From NCBI GenBank assembly GCA_030789695.1, contig CM061138.1, positions 21,788,214 to 21,852,213 on the forward strand: 64,000 nucleotides of DNA, in the 5' to 3' direction. The number at the start of each line of letters is the position of its first letter. The stretch's first letter is position 1. Both the position numbers and the translations under genes were made by a program. Origin of the DNA: Scilla litardierei. Its lineage: Eukaryota; Streptophyta; Magnoliopsida; Asparagales; Asparagaceae. Below are positions 12,246 through 22,354 of the stretch, one piece after another. A model generated the notes under the pieces. The model saw only the letters and a program-made list of their open reading frames with translations, did no database searches and was not told the origin of the DNA.

Positions 12246-12540
12246 TGATCACTCCTTATTTTACACCCTTTCCCCGCATGTTTGCATGCCATTTTGATCG
12301 CCCAAATCATGTTTTTTCACGATATATCGACGATATTGCGATGCTTTTCACGATTTGTTGTTTTTGTCGCATTTCAGGTGATTTGGCGCGATTAGGAGTG
12401 ATCTCGAGATGCGCGTAATCTAGACGGCCACCGACGACCTCCCCGGGGGTATTTTGCTGTTGGAGAGGAGCGGAAGAAGAATGGACGTCGCAGGAGCGAC
12501 GAGGAGGCCAAAACAATCAGATTGAGCATTTTTTGTGTCC

Positions 12541-12921
12541 CACTCGGCCGAGTGGAGGAGCCACTCGGCCGACCAGCGAGACACTGCTCGGCCGACCCGT
12601 TCAGACACGTTTTCCATGTGTACTCGGCCGAGCGACGGAGACCACATCGGCCGAGTGACGATACCACGTCCGCCCGAGTGGCGCCCAAACGAAGCCCCTC
12701 CTGAATATCGAAGTTACTGTTTTTCGGCCATCTGAGCTTCAGAAGACCCACTCGGCCGAGTGGCAAATCCCGTCCGCCCGAGTGAAGTGAAGCCATCGGC
12801 CGAGTGACGACAACTCACTCGGCCGAGCCGCCCCCGAACTGAAGACCCCTGAAGCCCCCCGACTTACTGGAAAATTGACAGGGTTTTCACTCGGCCGAGC
12901 GACTTTTGTCACTCGGCCGAG
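12541..12921. repeat. Cluster of CACTCGGCCGAGTG palindromes (5' LTR)
   Basis: About ten sites carry the CTCGGCCGA core and at least two more are degenerate (TCCGCCCGAGTG). The complete form is a perfect 14-bp palindrome containing CGGCCG. Spacing is irregular, roughly 20-75 bp. The cluster lies upstream of the TATA-like box, in the U3 region where enhancers of LTR elements lie. Confidence 0.9.
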
Positions 12922-13006
12922 TGCGATGCGCTGCCTGTAGCGAAATTTGCGGAAAACAGGCTGTGCAGGGGCGTTTTGGTCAGGATTTTTAGACGATTTT
13001 TGGGGC

Positions 13007-13014
13007 TATTTAAG
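13007..13014 (+). promoter_or_regulatory. TATA-like box of the Athila-like LTR
   Basis: TATTTAAG follows a GC-rich U3 and precedes a T-rich stretch. Transcription would start some 25-35 bp downstream, which places the stem-loop array in the transcript. Confidence 0.5.
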
Positions 13015-13401
13015 CTCTGTTTTTACCCTAGTTTTGAGAGCTATCTCTCAGATTTTTTGCAGCTTTTTGAGTCTACTTTTTAGCTTTATTAATTGTGATT
13101 GGAGAAGAGAAAAACTTGGATTTTTGTTGGATTAATTGAAGATCTACATTGGTTTGCATTTCTCTTCCCCAAAAACTCTATTTTTATTGTTTATATCATT
13201 GTTGTGATGAATTCCATTGCATATTTCATTGATTATTTTTGTGCTATTGCTATGATTTGTGAGTAGTCTCCACGTCTCGGGGCGTGGGGATGAACCCTAC
13301 AAGCCCTATTTCCTATTTGTGTTGAATTGGTAGAAATTGAGCTAGGATTGTTATTAGGGATTAGATTGGGATCGAATTACTACGGATGGCTAGGTATTCA
13401 T

Positions 13402-13704
13402 ATCAATTGGGATTTGCAAGAGATTGGATCCCAATTTGATAGGAAGCCCTAGAAATCCGAATTGGGTTGGAGTCGGATTTTCGAAATATCGGTTTGCAAG
13501 AGATTGGACCGATACTAGGACCTCCGGTTGCAATTCCGTGCCGATACCCGTTTGCAAGAGATTGGACGGGTAGGAACTATCCTAATTTAGATTGTGGACC
13601 GAGTTTGCAAGAGATTGGGCTCGGTGCGCAATTGGACGATGATGTTGATCCTAATGCTAGCTTCCCTAGGCTAGGGTTTGCAAGAGATTGGACCCAAACC
13701 TAGG
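13402..13704 (+). repeat. Five stem-loops with an invariant 14-nt loop (5' LTR)
   Basis: The loop TTGCAAGAGATTGG occurs exactly at 13414-13427, 13494-13507, 13552-13565, 13605-13618 and 13678-13691. Each is flanked by complementary arms of different sequence: ATCAATTGGGAT/ATCCCAATTTGAT (one bulge), TATCGGT/ACCGATA, TACCCGT/ACGGGTA, ACCGAGT/GCTCGGT (one G-U pair), and CCTAGG-N3-GGGT/ACCC-N3-CCTAGG. So loops are conserved while stems vary and stay paired. Function unknown. Confidence 0.93.
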
Positions 13705-14069
13705 ATAGCTATAGACCGGCAACAGCGCGAGAGCGTGAGCTTGGTTCCACATTTAGTTGCAACTAGTTCATCCAAATTCTCATTCTAGCGATTTCGATAC
13801 CGGCAAACCACATTTATGAAATACGGTGAGTAGTGGGGATTCCCCTTTCCCTGGACGTTCTTTATTTGATTTGATATTTCGCAAATTTGTCTGACGATTG
13901 TGACAGGATCGCCCAAGGCAATTATCTCTGTTCCTAAATAGCCAGGTTGATCAGGAGCAAGCACGGTCTTTCGTCCTCCCTGTGTTCGATACCCGCTCGC
14001 CACCATACCGTGCGCTTGCGGTAAAACTACAACCGTCGCCTCGGGACGTGTATCCGGGGTGCGATCAAG

Positions 14070-14087
14070 TTTTTGGCGCCGTTGCCA
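14070..14087 (+). other. Athila-like primer-binding site
   Basis: TTTTTGGCGCCGTTGCC starts two bases after the 5' LTR. This primer-site sequence is characteristic of the Athila/Tat group of gypsy elements. Confidence 0.85.
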
Positions 14088-14225
14088 GGGAGGCGATTGC
14101 GTTTGATTCTTTTTCACCCTAGCTATTCTTTTTCTTTTTATTATTATCATTATTTTTATTTCTTATTTCTTGCCTAACCCTTCCACGGTATTAATCATTT
14201 CTTTGAAACTCTGTTTCCCCTGTGC

Positions 14226-17000
14226 ATGAACACGAGATCTACGGCGGACCCAGAAGACTTATTATTTGATCCCGAGATCGAACGTACCGCGCGGAGACTT
14301 AGAGCGGAAAAGAGACAAGATCCGGAAGGGAGGTATATGACCAACCAGGAAACTCCTGAAGAATTGGCGGCAAGGATGGCGAGGATAATCTCGATTCGAG
14401 ATAGGCTTCGGCCTAAGACTTCTTCTACCACCTCGTCCATTGCCATGCCGGGGTTGGCGGCCGACAAGAACTTCGAGCTAAAGACTGGATTGGTGGTGTT
14501 GATGCAACAAGACCCGTTTCATGGGAACGCACATGAGAACCCCCACTACCACATCCAACTATTCTTGTCAAAGTGCGCCACATTCCAGATGCCGGGGGTC
14601 TCCAACGACGCTATCAGACTGCGCCTCTTCCCCTTTACGCTAAAGGACAAGGCACTCTATTGGTTGAGGACGCAGGCTGGCGGAGTCTTCACTACTTGGG
14701 ACGAGTTGGCGAGCGCATTTATTGACAAATTCTATCCGCCATCCAAGACGGTGAAGATCCGGAGCGCTCTCATGTCCTTCAAGCAAGGACCACAGGAGAC
14801 GCTCTATGAAGCTTGGGAGCGATTTAAGGATTTGCAGCACCAATGCCCGCACCACAGTATAGAGGACTGGGAGCTAGTTCATAGCTTCTACAACGGTCTC
14901 CAACCGGGGACCAAACAAATTATTGATGCCGCGGCGAATGGTGCAATCTTGTCAAAGACTCCCGAGGAAGCTACGGCCCTAATTGAGGAGATGGCCTCAA
15001 ATAACCAACAATGGGGCGATGAGCGAGGACACTCCACATCCTCCTTAAAGCCAACTAGCATCTACGAGGCGAAGGCCGTAGCGGAGCTCACGAGCAAATT
15101 TGATTCTCTCCACAAGGTGGTGGAGAGATTGGAGAAATATATCACGGAGCCCCAAGGAAGCCCATCCACCTCCGCACCGACCAACCAAATGTGTGATTGG
15201 CAAGACCAATCTCAAGTCATGTACTCGGGAGGAGAGCAAGGAGAAGGATCCTTGGAGCAAATACAATATGTTGCGGGGAACCAAGGCTATTGGTCCAATC
15301 CGGCCGCAAGAAATCATCCGGGATTCTCCTACGCCAACAATGAAGGAGCCTTGAACCCGCCACAACCACCGCCTCAACAAGCTCGACCACCACCACCCCA
15401 ACAACAAAACTATCCACCGAGGGGGCCTCTGCAACAAAACTTTCCACCGAAGCAACAAGTCCCACCGTATAGGCCTCCCGGATACAACCAAGGGTGGAGG
15501 AATCAAAATCAAAACCCTCCACAAGCTCCTCAACGAACCGACTTCGAATCTAGAGTGGAGGCGTTCATGGTCGAGCAAAATAAGGTGAATGCTACTTTGA
15601 AGGCGGGGCAAGAATCTCTCAATACCGTAGTGGCTCAAATATCGGAGCAATTAGCGTTGCTCAACCGGAACACTCAAAGATTGCCGGCGCAACCGGAGCA
15701 AAACCCACGGGGCAACACGGGCCACATCAACGCCGTAGTTGCCGTCACTACTAGAGGCGGGAAGGACACCACCCCCGCCATGATTCCTATTGAGGAGGCC
15801 GTGGAGGAAAGCTTGGAGCCGGTTGAGCCGGTAGTTGAGGTTGATAAGGAGAAGGAGCCACAAGACAAGGAGAAATCTAGGGCGGAGCGATTAATTGAGG
15901 AAAGGCGCTTCATGCCACCGGTCCCATTCCCCCAAAGGCTCGCTAAGGCGAAAATGGAGAAGAGGCTAGCAAAATTTCTCGAGTACCTAAGAGGAGTTAG
16001 CCTTAACATCCCCTTCCTCGACGCCATCGTCGAGATCCCCACGTATGCTAAATTCTTGAAGGACTTGATTTCGGGGAGGAAAAGGAAGGAGAAGATAATG
16101 CTAGCCGAGGAGGGCTCTTGGTTCACCAAGAGAGAGAAGGAGCCGGCAAAATTTAAAGATCCGGGGAGTTTTCGGATTCCTTGCACTTTGGGCGGCGTGC
16201 CTCTTCAAAAGGCGTTGGTCGACCTTGGGGCTAGTGTGAGCCTCATGCCCCTCTCCATGTTCTTAAAGCTTAACACCAGGACAAAGTTGAAACCCACCGA
16301 CATGCGCATTCAATTAGCCGATGGACGGATAACAAGGCCGGTGGGGATCGCCGAAGACATCCCACTTCAAGTCCCGGGTGGAATATGCTTGCCATGTGAC
16401 TTCGTCATCATGGACATTAAGGAGGAGGGAGACACCTCATTGATACTTGGACGCCCATTCCTCGCCACCGCCGGAGTCATCGTCGACGTGCGCGAAGGTA
16501 CCTTAACCTTGAACGTCGGAAACATTGAGGTGGAGCTCCACATTCCTAAGGCTATGAAGCATATGCCTTATCACGAGGAACTCGACTACATGGACCTCCT
16601 CGATGAGGTGATAAAGGAGGCGATTCCTCACTCAATTGGTGCCCTTTTTGATGAAGAATTTGATGAAGGCCCGGATTTAGGCCAAGATGAAAAGATTGAA
16701 GACGATTCCCCCGACTTCTCCGCTGATGAAGATGAAGGCGACGCTGATGTCGCGAGGATTCGAGAGCTCTGCAAGCTCTCGAAATTAAAGTCTCCAAAGA
16801 AAGCTCCGCCGGCACGGAAATCGGCATCGCCGGTTAAGCCGTTGACCGGGGCAAATGCTAGCTTGGGGGAGCCTCCCCCCAACACTATTCGAGATAGGAG
16901 ACCACCGCGGGAGAACGCTACGCCGCCACGTTCGAATCCAAGCGCGCTCCTCGGCAAGTTTGACGGGTGCATCTCATATGCACCAAACATCCCGCATTGA
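14226..17000 (+). CDS. Athila-like gag-protease polyprotein, 924 aa
   Basis: A single open frame begins with MNTRSTADPEDLLFDPEIER. Residues about 80-270 hold the gypsy gag (capsid) fold: FLSKCATFQMPGVSNDAIRL, FPFTLKDKALYWL, DKFYPPSKT and ETLYEAWERFKDL are typical. A Pro/Gln-rich linker follows at about 370-430. An aspartic protease lies at about 650-770, with ALVDLGASVSLMPLSMF as the active-site loop (the D-L-G form usual in Athila/Tat) and LILGRPFLATA. No CCHC zinc knuckle was seen. The C-terminal 100 residues are acidic, then basic. The frame closes with no RT after it. The product would assemble particles and process them. The first ATG was chosen because it sits just after the leader and begins the conserved block. 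Confidence 0.92.
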   Translation: MNTRSTADPEDLLFDPEIERTARRLRAEKRQDPEGRYMTNQETPEELAARMARIISIRDRLRPKTSSTTSSIAMPGLAADKNFELKTGLVVLMQQDPFHGNAHENPHYHIQLFLSKCATFQMPGVSNDAIRLRLFPFTLKDKALYWLRTQAGGVFTTWDELASAFIDKFYPPSKTVKIRSALMSFKQGPQETLYEAWERFKDLQHQCPHHSIEDWELVHSFYNGLQPGTKQIIDAAANGAILSKTPEEATALIEEMASNNQQWGDERGHSTSSLKPTSIYEAKAVAELTSKFDSLHKVVERLEKYITEPQGSPSTSAPTNQMCDWQDQSQVMYSGGEQGEGSLEQIQYVAGNQGYWSNPAARNHPGFSYANNEGALNPPQPPPQQARPPPPQQQNYPPRGPLQQNFPPKQQVPPYRPPGYNQGWRNQNQNPPQAPQRTDFESRVEAFMVEQNKVNATLKAGQESLNTVVAQISEQLALLNRNTQRLPAQPEQNPRGNTGHINAVVAVTTRGGKDTTPAMIPIEEAVEESLEPVEPVVEVDKEKEPQDKEKSRAERLIEERRFMPPVPFPQRLAKAKMEKRLAKFLEYLRGVSLNIPFLDAIVEIPTYAKFLKDLISGRKRKEKIMLAEEGSWFTKREKEPAKFKDPGSFRIPCTLGGVPLQKALVDLGASVSLMPLSMFLKLNTRTKLKPTDMRIQLADGRITRPVGIAEDIPLQVPGGICLPCDFVIMDIKEEGDTSLILGRPFLATAGVIVDVREGTLTLNVGNIEVELHIPKAMKHMPYHEELDYMDLLDEVIKEAIPHSIGALFDEEFDEGPDLGQDEKIEDDSPDFSADEDEGDADVARIRELCKLSKLKSPKKAPPARKSASPVKPLTGANASLGEPPPNTIRDRRPPRENATPPRSNPSALLGKFDGCISYAPNIPH

Positions 17001-18218
17001 TTGAAAATTATAGGGGGTCGAGCTCACGACCTAAAACGAGCGCTTGTCGGGAGGCAACCCGACGGTTTTTGCTTCATTTTTACTTTTTCTTTATTTTCGT
17101 TTTAGAAATTTTTAGTATTTTGAGTCATCCGACCAAAAATTTCGTGATAACGGGTCCGAATTTTCTTGACAGGAGAGGAGATAGGTAGATCCGTCATGAG
17201 GAGGATGAACGAGACGACGAGGAGCGCCCCAAGAAGGCGCTCGACGCTCAGGAGGAGGAAATCGACTGGAGAAAGAAAGACGGAGTTTAGAGCCAAAACG
17301 AAGATAAACAGCAGAAATTAAGGCTCACTCGGCCGAGTATACTAGTCACTCGGCCGAGTCCAGAAGTTCGTCCGGCCGAGCCGCTCACGAACGAGGGAAG
17401 TCTGCTGTACCCAACTCTCTGTCTATTTTCCTCATTTCATTATAACTGCTACTCGGCCGAGTATATATATTCACTCGGCCGAGTAAAACGGATACCCTCC
17501 TAGGACGAGTCATGCCGAGTAGCTTGAGTCACTTGGCCGAATGGACTTACTCCACTCGGCCGAGGCTGGCAAAGCCACTCGGCCGAAGCGATATCGGGGA
17601 GAAATTTTTATTTGCCTCGCTCGGCCGAGTGACTACGTCACTCGGCCGAGTCGTAACTTTCTATTATATAAGTGACGAAGGGGGCGCGGATTTCGAAATC
17701 GAAAATTCCCAAATCCGCCCGCGCCCCCTCGCCTACCCTCGCCCGAACTCGCTTCGTTCTCACCCCCACTCGCCCGACCAAGCCCGCGCGCGCCGCCGCT
17801 CGGCCTGCCACCGCCGGCCGACCGTCGCCGGACCCCGCCCGAGTCGCCGCCGGCAGCCCCGTCTCCGATCACCTCCGGTTCGCTTATTTTCACCGTTTTC
17901 TCCTCTTTTCGTGTATTTTTTGAGGATCCGCGTATTAATCGAACCCCAAACCCGAATCAATTCCCATATCTATCTGTTATACCCCTATTGCTCCATACAT
18001 TTTGATTATTACTCGCTGATATCGCTTTTCCATGCGCAGGTTGCTTTTTGGAGCTTAGGGGAGCTCAGGGGAGCTTCTACGGGCTGCTCAGGACTTCGTG
18101 GAGGCGCGGACTTCGCACGCTTCCACTACTTAGCACTCGCGGCGTGTTTGGGTATACTCTTTCCACTCTTTGTGCACACGCCGCACTTTTCACTTTTCGG
18201 CACGCGCTCGGGGCCGAT
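17001..18218 (+). other. Post-gag spacer with pol deleted
   Basis: GTCGGGAGGCAACCCGAC near 17048 resembles the hairpin-like spacer usually found after pol in Athila/Tat elements. It comes only about 40 bp after the gag stop, so pol has been lost. A second CTCGGCCGAG cluster follows (17326-17652). The open frame across 17512-18218 is GC-driven and not supported as coding. Confidence 0.7.
17326..17652. repeat. Cluster of CACTCGGCCGAGTG palindromes (internal)
   Basis: About nine sites with the CGGCCGA core plus a degenerate one (TTGGCCGAATG). They match the LTR palindromes although the surrounding sequence is unrelated. Confidence 0.88.
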
Positions 18219-20336
18219 ATGCCGCCCCGGACACGGCCGCGGTCGAAGAGAGCTTCCGCCAAGCGGAAGCGGTCGGATGATGCCGGCCCCTCCCACGAGT
18301 TGGAGGACTCTCCTCCACCGTCCCCCACACACCCCGCACACCCATCACAGCCTGCAGGCCCCACACACCCCGCACAGCCTGCAGCGCACTCACAGCCCGC
18401 ACAGCCTCTCCCTGCCGATCCACAGCCACCACCACCGGCTCCACTGGTCGGGCCGCTCGGGATTACGTTCCGAGACGATGCACACCGCGCCGTCTTCGAC
18501 CGTATCTCCCAGCGCTCGATCGTACCCTCCAGGTTTGCACACCTCGCTGACCTAGGACGCCTGGGGGTACTTGAGGGGATGCTCACGTTGTACGACAACG
18601 TGGGCTGGCGCGACTTCCTTCAGGTGTCGGCGGATACTTTTACCCGTCCGACACTTGAGGTTTTGAGTTCGATCGCCCGGACCGATGAGGGATGCTCATT
18701 CCGGTTCATGGATCGAGAGTGCCAGGTCACTCTCGATATGATGAGAGCATTCTTCTCATGACCTGCAGTCCCCGGAGCCGATCGCGGATACGGCCCTACC
18801 CACATCCCCCCACCTTCTTTCGACGCCGGCGCCTTCTGGGCCCGGATTACAGGCCACCACGCCGCCTTTGACCCTAGTAGGGCCAAGGCCTCGGCCATTG
18901 TCCACCCCTGCCTACGTATTGCCCAGCGCCTTATGGCGACCACCTTTCTGGCCAGATATGAGCCGGGCACTATCCCCGCCGTCGTGATCGACATTGCGGC
19001 TTGGTTTCTAGACCGTATCATTGTGTCGGTGGGCGCTCGCTCACCGATATGCTGCGGCGGTCTGATCACCTTGCTTACCATGATGACCGGCGAGGACCTA
19101 CCCGACGACCTGCGACGCGTTCCGGGCCCCACTTCCTTGTCGATAGACGTTATGGCCCGGATGAAGATGCTGCGTCCGCATGGCGAGCGTCACTGGGTCT
19201 GGTTGCACGGCCCCTATGGGGCCGATTACATGATTCTCCCGAGCCCTGCTCGGACTCTGATTGCACCAGCCCACGTTGACTGGATTCCGGCGATGGATGT
19301 CCTCATCCCCGCCGCCTACGTGCTCGAGGCCGAGGAGGCCGAGCAGGCCCACGCTGCCCAGGCTGCTCCCGTAGACCCTGCTGCACACCCTGCCGAGCCC
19401 GCTGCCGACCCCGTCGACCCTGTGGCCCCTCAGCCTGTTCCTGACGTTTCCGCTGCTCTTGACACTTCTGTCCCCACCTCTGCCAGTGTCGAGAGTACTC
19501 TTGCTGAGCCCACTTCCACCACTGTCACCACTTCCGAGGCTGTCCCCACCACTCCCGCTGCCACCTCCGGCCCTCTGTCCGTCGAGCCTCTTTGCTCCGC
19601 ACTCCCCGAGCGCCCGCAGACCTTTGTTGAGAGTGGAGAGCCCTCGTTCGCCGCGGTCGTGGAGACCATGGCTAGCATGATCTCCGCTGGGATTGCGCCT
19701 TTTGGTACACACACTTCCACCCCAGCGGTAGAGTCCTCTGTCTCCACAGCTGCCGTATTCTCCGAGAGCGTCGTGGCGTCTGTCCACACTTCTGGGCCAC
19801 TGACCTCTCTTGCCACCTCGTTGCCACCTTTGCACGCTTCTTTTGCTGCCGCTGCCTCCACTTCTCACCAGCCGGCGTCCCGGCCTCACACTGAGGCCAG
19901 GCCCACATTTGCTGGCGCGGCACCTTTTGTCCCCTTCCCTGCTGAGCCCGTTACATACTCCACTCGCGTACGCCAGCCTCGCCCTGCGCAGCCTAGACCG
20001 GTGCGTCCCTCTGCACCACCCCCGCCCGACACTGTACTGCAGAGCATACGTGCTCTTGAGTTGGCGGTGAGTGGTCTTAGAGGAGACCTTAGGACCCTGT
20101 CCTCCACCGTCTCTACGATGGCTGGACGCTTCGAGCTGATCCCCCAGATCCACTACTGCCTTACACAGGTTCTGGAGCGTCTCCCACGCGTACCCCCGCC
20201 CACCCAGCAGGTTCCCACACACACTTCCACACACACTAGACCTGCCTCCACTTCCACGCCCACCCCAGCTCAGCAGCCTACACCACCACCACCCCCTCCG
20301 CCTCAGGACGGAGACGGCGCGGCACCGCCTTCTTAG
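18219..20336 (+). pseudogene. ATHILA ORF-1/env-position protein with one in-frame stop
   Basis: From the ATG at 18219 (MPPRTRPRSKRASAKRKRS) the frame runs 706 codons with a single TGA at 18759-18761. Before it, the region PLGITFRDDAHRAVFDRI ... FRFMDRECQVTLDMMRAFF resembles the ATHILA ORF-1/plant-mobile-type domain. After it, the same domain continues in frame (FDAGAFWARITGH, then RLMATTFLARYEPG and DRIIVSV). The last third is a Pro/Thr/Ser-rich low-complexity tail. It sits where Athila elements carry their env-like ORF, between the pol position and the 3' LTR. No transmembrane segment or signal peptide is evident, so an envelope role is not supported. Whether TGA is a new mutation or read through cannot be told from one copy. 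Confidence 0.7.
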
Positions 20337-22340
20337 GCACTCTTGATGCCTTTATCCATTCCTGCCGTTGTGCTGCCCGTCTCTGCTGGGTCCTGTTGCA
20401 CTTTTGTCCACCCCCCCTCTCACTTATTTTGGGATTATATTTTTGATCATATCTTTTTGTGCATACCATATCATATCTACTTGGGATTCTCATTTTGATC
20501 ACATATATATATATCTTTTTGGGAGAGAGGGAGCGTTTTTGGTGCCGTATTTATTTTCATATCACTCCTGTTTGGGCATGCATCATTTCCGCATCATATT
20601 TTCATTTCTTTCTTTTTTCCTTTCATTATTTTTTTTCCCATCATGCATGCATCCTCACTTGCCCCTCACATTACTTGTCTCTCTGTGTGCCACACTTTGC
20701 ACATTGAGGACACTGTGCCGTTTAGCTTGGGGGAGTGAGCTCTCACGTTCTTTTTCGATTTGCCACCTTTATTTTCAGTTTTTCACACCGCTTTTCACTT
20801 TTGCACTCATTTTTCGTTATTTTCCTTTTGTTTTGCCATGCATCACGTTTTCCTTACTTCCCTGTGTGCCGCATTGCATAGTTCTATTTTCCTTTTATCT
20901 TTACTTCTTTCTTTTTCATCTCATGCTAGAGATGAATTTTCTGTGATGATGTCTACGTGGAGTTAGCTTATTCTATATGCATGCTATATTTGTCGTGTCT
21001 TAGATTTCATTTCTGATATCATATGCTATGACTTGCTTTGCATTTAGGAGTAGTAACCCACACTTTTTCCTCATGAAAATGGATGAAATTTTATTATTAG
21101 CTGAGCCTGAATATTCATATGTATGCTATCACAGAAAACACACCAAGATTCACGCATTGAATGCCTATATCTGGAGTACTGATTTCTTTTCCTTTATCAC
21201 TTCTATATGCATGAATTGTACACTTCACTTCCGGATGATTGAATGATGATTAGCTATGATATATCTGGATTAGTTAGCTTTTTTGTGATCGAAACTGAGT
21301 AGATTAGATTACCCTGCTGAAGTTGTCGTGCATGTCTTATAGAGTGAGCCGAGAGTTATATTTATTTCTTTCTCCACAAATCTTGAACATCATTTCTCTA
21401 CTTTTAAAAATCATTGGTGAATCTCCCCTTAGTGATTCTATTTTATGGCATTTCCCCCGCTATTAATTCCTAGCTCCAAATCTCTTATTCCAAAAAAAAA
21501 GAGAAGAATAAAAGAGAGAAAAACATTCTTGTATATCATTACCTCTCTCTGAGTTGGGATCATTGTATATATATTGCTTATTGCAAAAGAAAAGAAAAAA
21601 AAAGAAAAAAAAAGAGAAAAAAAGAGAAAAGAGGAAAAATCCTCAATAAAAGATCCCATCTCGCTTACTTTCTTTCTTCTTTCCCTTCTGTGCCTTTGGA
21701 GCTATATAAAAATGGGGATGTAAATATTTTTGTGCCACCACGCTTATAGATAAGCTTGGGGGAGGAGATCCATTGATGTGTGAGAGAGCGACTACTTGAC
21801 ATTGCACGACAACCTAGGCTAAGTAATATTCTATACTCGGTGAGATTGTTTCTAGCTTTACGAAATCCAGAAATCTAAGCCTATCATTCATTTCATGAAA
21901 TCCATACTTTTCTATTCTCTCTATTCTATGATGTGATACTCTTATACTCCAGATAGAACGCGTTCAATTGAAAAGTGTGTGATCTGAGATTTGTATACCG
22001 CTTTAGATGATTCAGGCGATGTTAATTTTAAAATCATTCCGTTTTTCATGATTATACCGTTGTTCGTGGGTTTTCTATTTTCTACTTGCACTATTCTACT
22101 ATGATATCAAAATGAGATTCTTTGACATGTATTTCTCACTCGGTGCATGCTATAAGAGTAGGTGAAACCCACGTCCTGAGAAAATGATCTAGCATCCTAC
22201 CTCTTCTTTCTTTCTTTCTTTATTTTCGTTTGGTTTTCATTCTTCTTTTTTTTTCATTTTTTTCGTTTTTCGCCGTTTTCGTTTTCCGAATCCACCGGGT
22301 TCGCTTTTTACTTATCTTCCTCGAGGACGAGTAAGAGGCA
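20337..22340 (+). other. Athila-like 3' noncoding region with extra polypurine motifs
   Basis: About 2 kb, T-rich then A-rich, with no coding potential. It contains AGCTTGGGGGAG at 20724-20735 and again at 21753-21764; both resemble the true polypurine tract at 22341. Confidence 0.75.
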
Positions 22341-22354
22341 AGCTTGGGGGATTT
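22341..22354 (+). other. Athila-like polypurine tract
   Basis: AGCTTGGGGGATTT immediately precedes the 3' LTR and would prime plus-strand DNA synthesis. Confidence 0.8.

Larger units (their letters stand above)
12246..14067 (+). repeat. Athila-like 5' LTR
   Basis: 1822 bp. Order of parts: a palindrome cluster (12541-12921), a TATA-like TATTTAAG (13007-13014), a small CCACG...CGTGG hairpin near 13270, five stem-loops with a constant loop (13402-13704), then the 3' end at GCGATCA. Confidence 0.95.

Noticed and set aside
12392..12796. LTR open frames of the Athila-like element (also at 22416-22906)
   Set aside because: They read through palindromes within U3 and are not conserved with any known protein.
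13402..13704. The TTGCAAGAGATTGG repeats as a CRISPR-like or simple tandem array
   Set aside because: Spacing is irregular (53-80 bp), the constant part is a loop and not a repeat boundary, and the flanks are self-complementary; the context is a plant LTR.
17512..18555. 347-codon open frame beginning in the palindrome cluster
   Set aside because: It overlaps the noncoding palindrome array and the GC-rich spacer, has no recognisable domain, and lies in a different frame from the supported ORF-1-like reading.
19098..20234. 378-codon minus-strand open frame
   Set aside because: Glycine- and serine-rich antisense shadow of the Pro/Thr/Ser-rich tail of the ORF-1-like frame; no domain.
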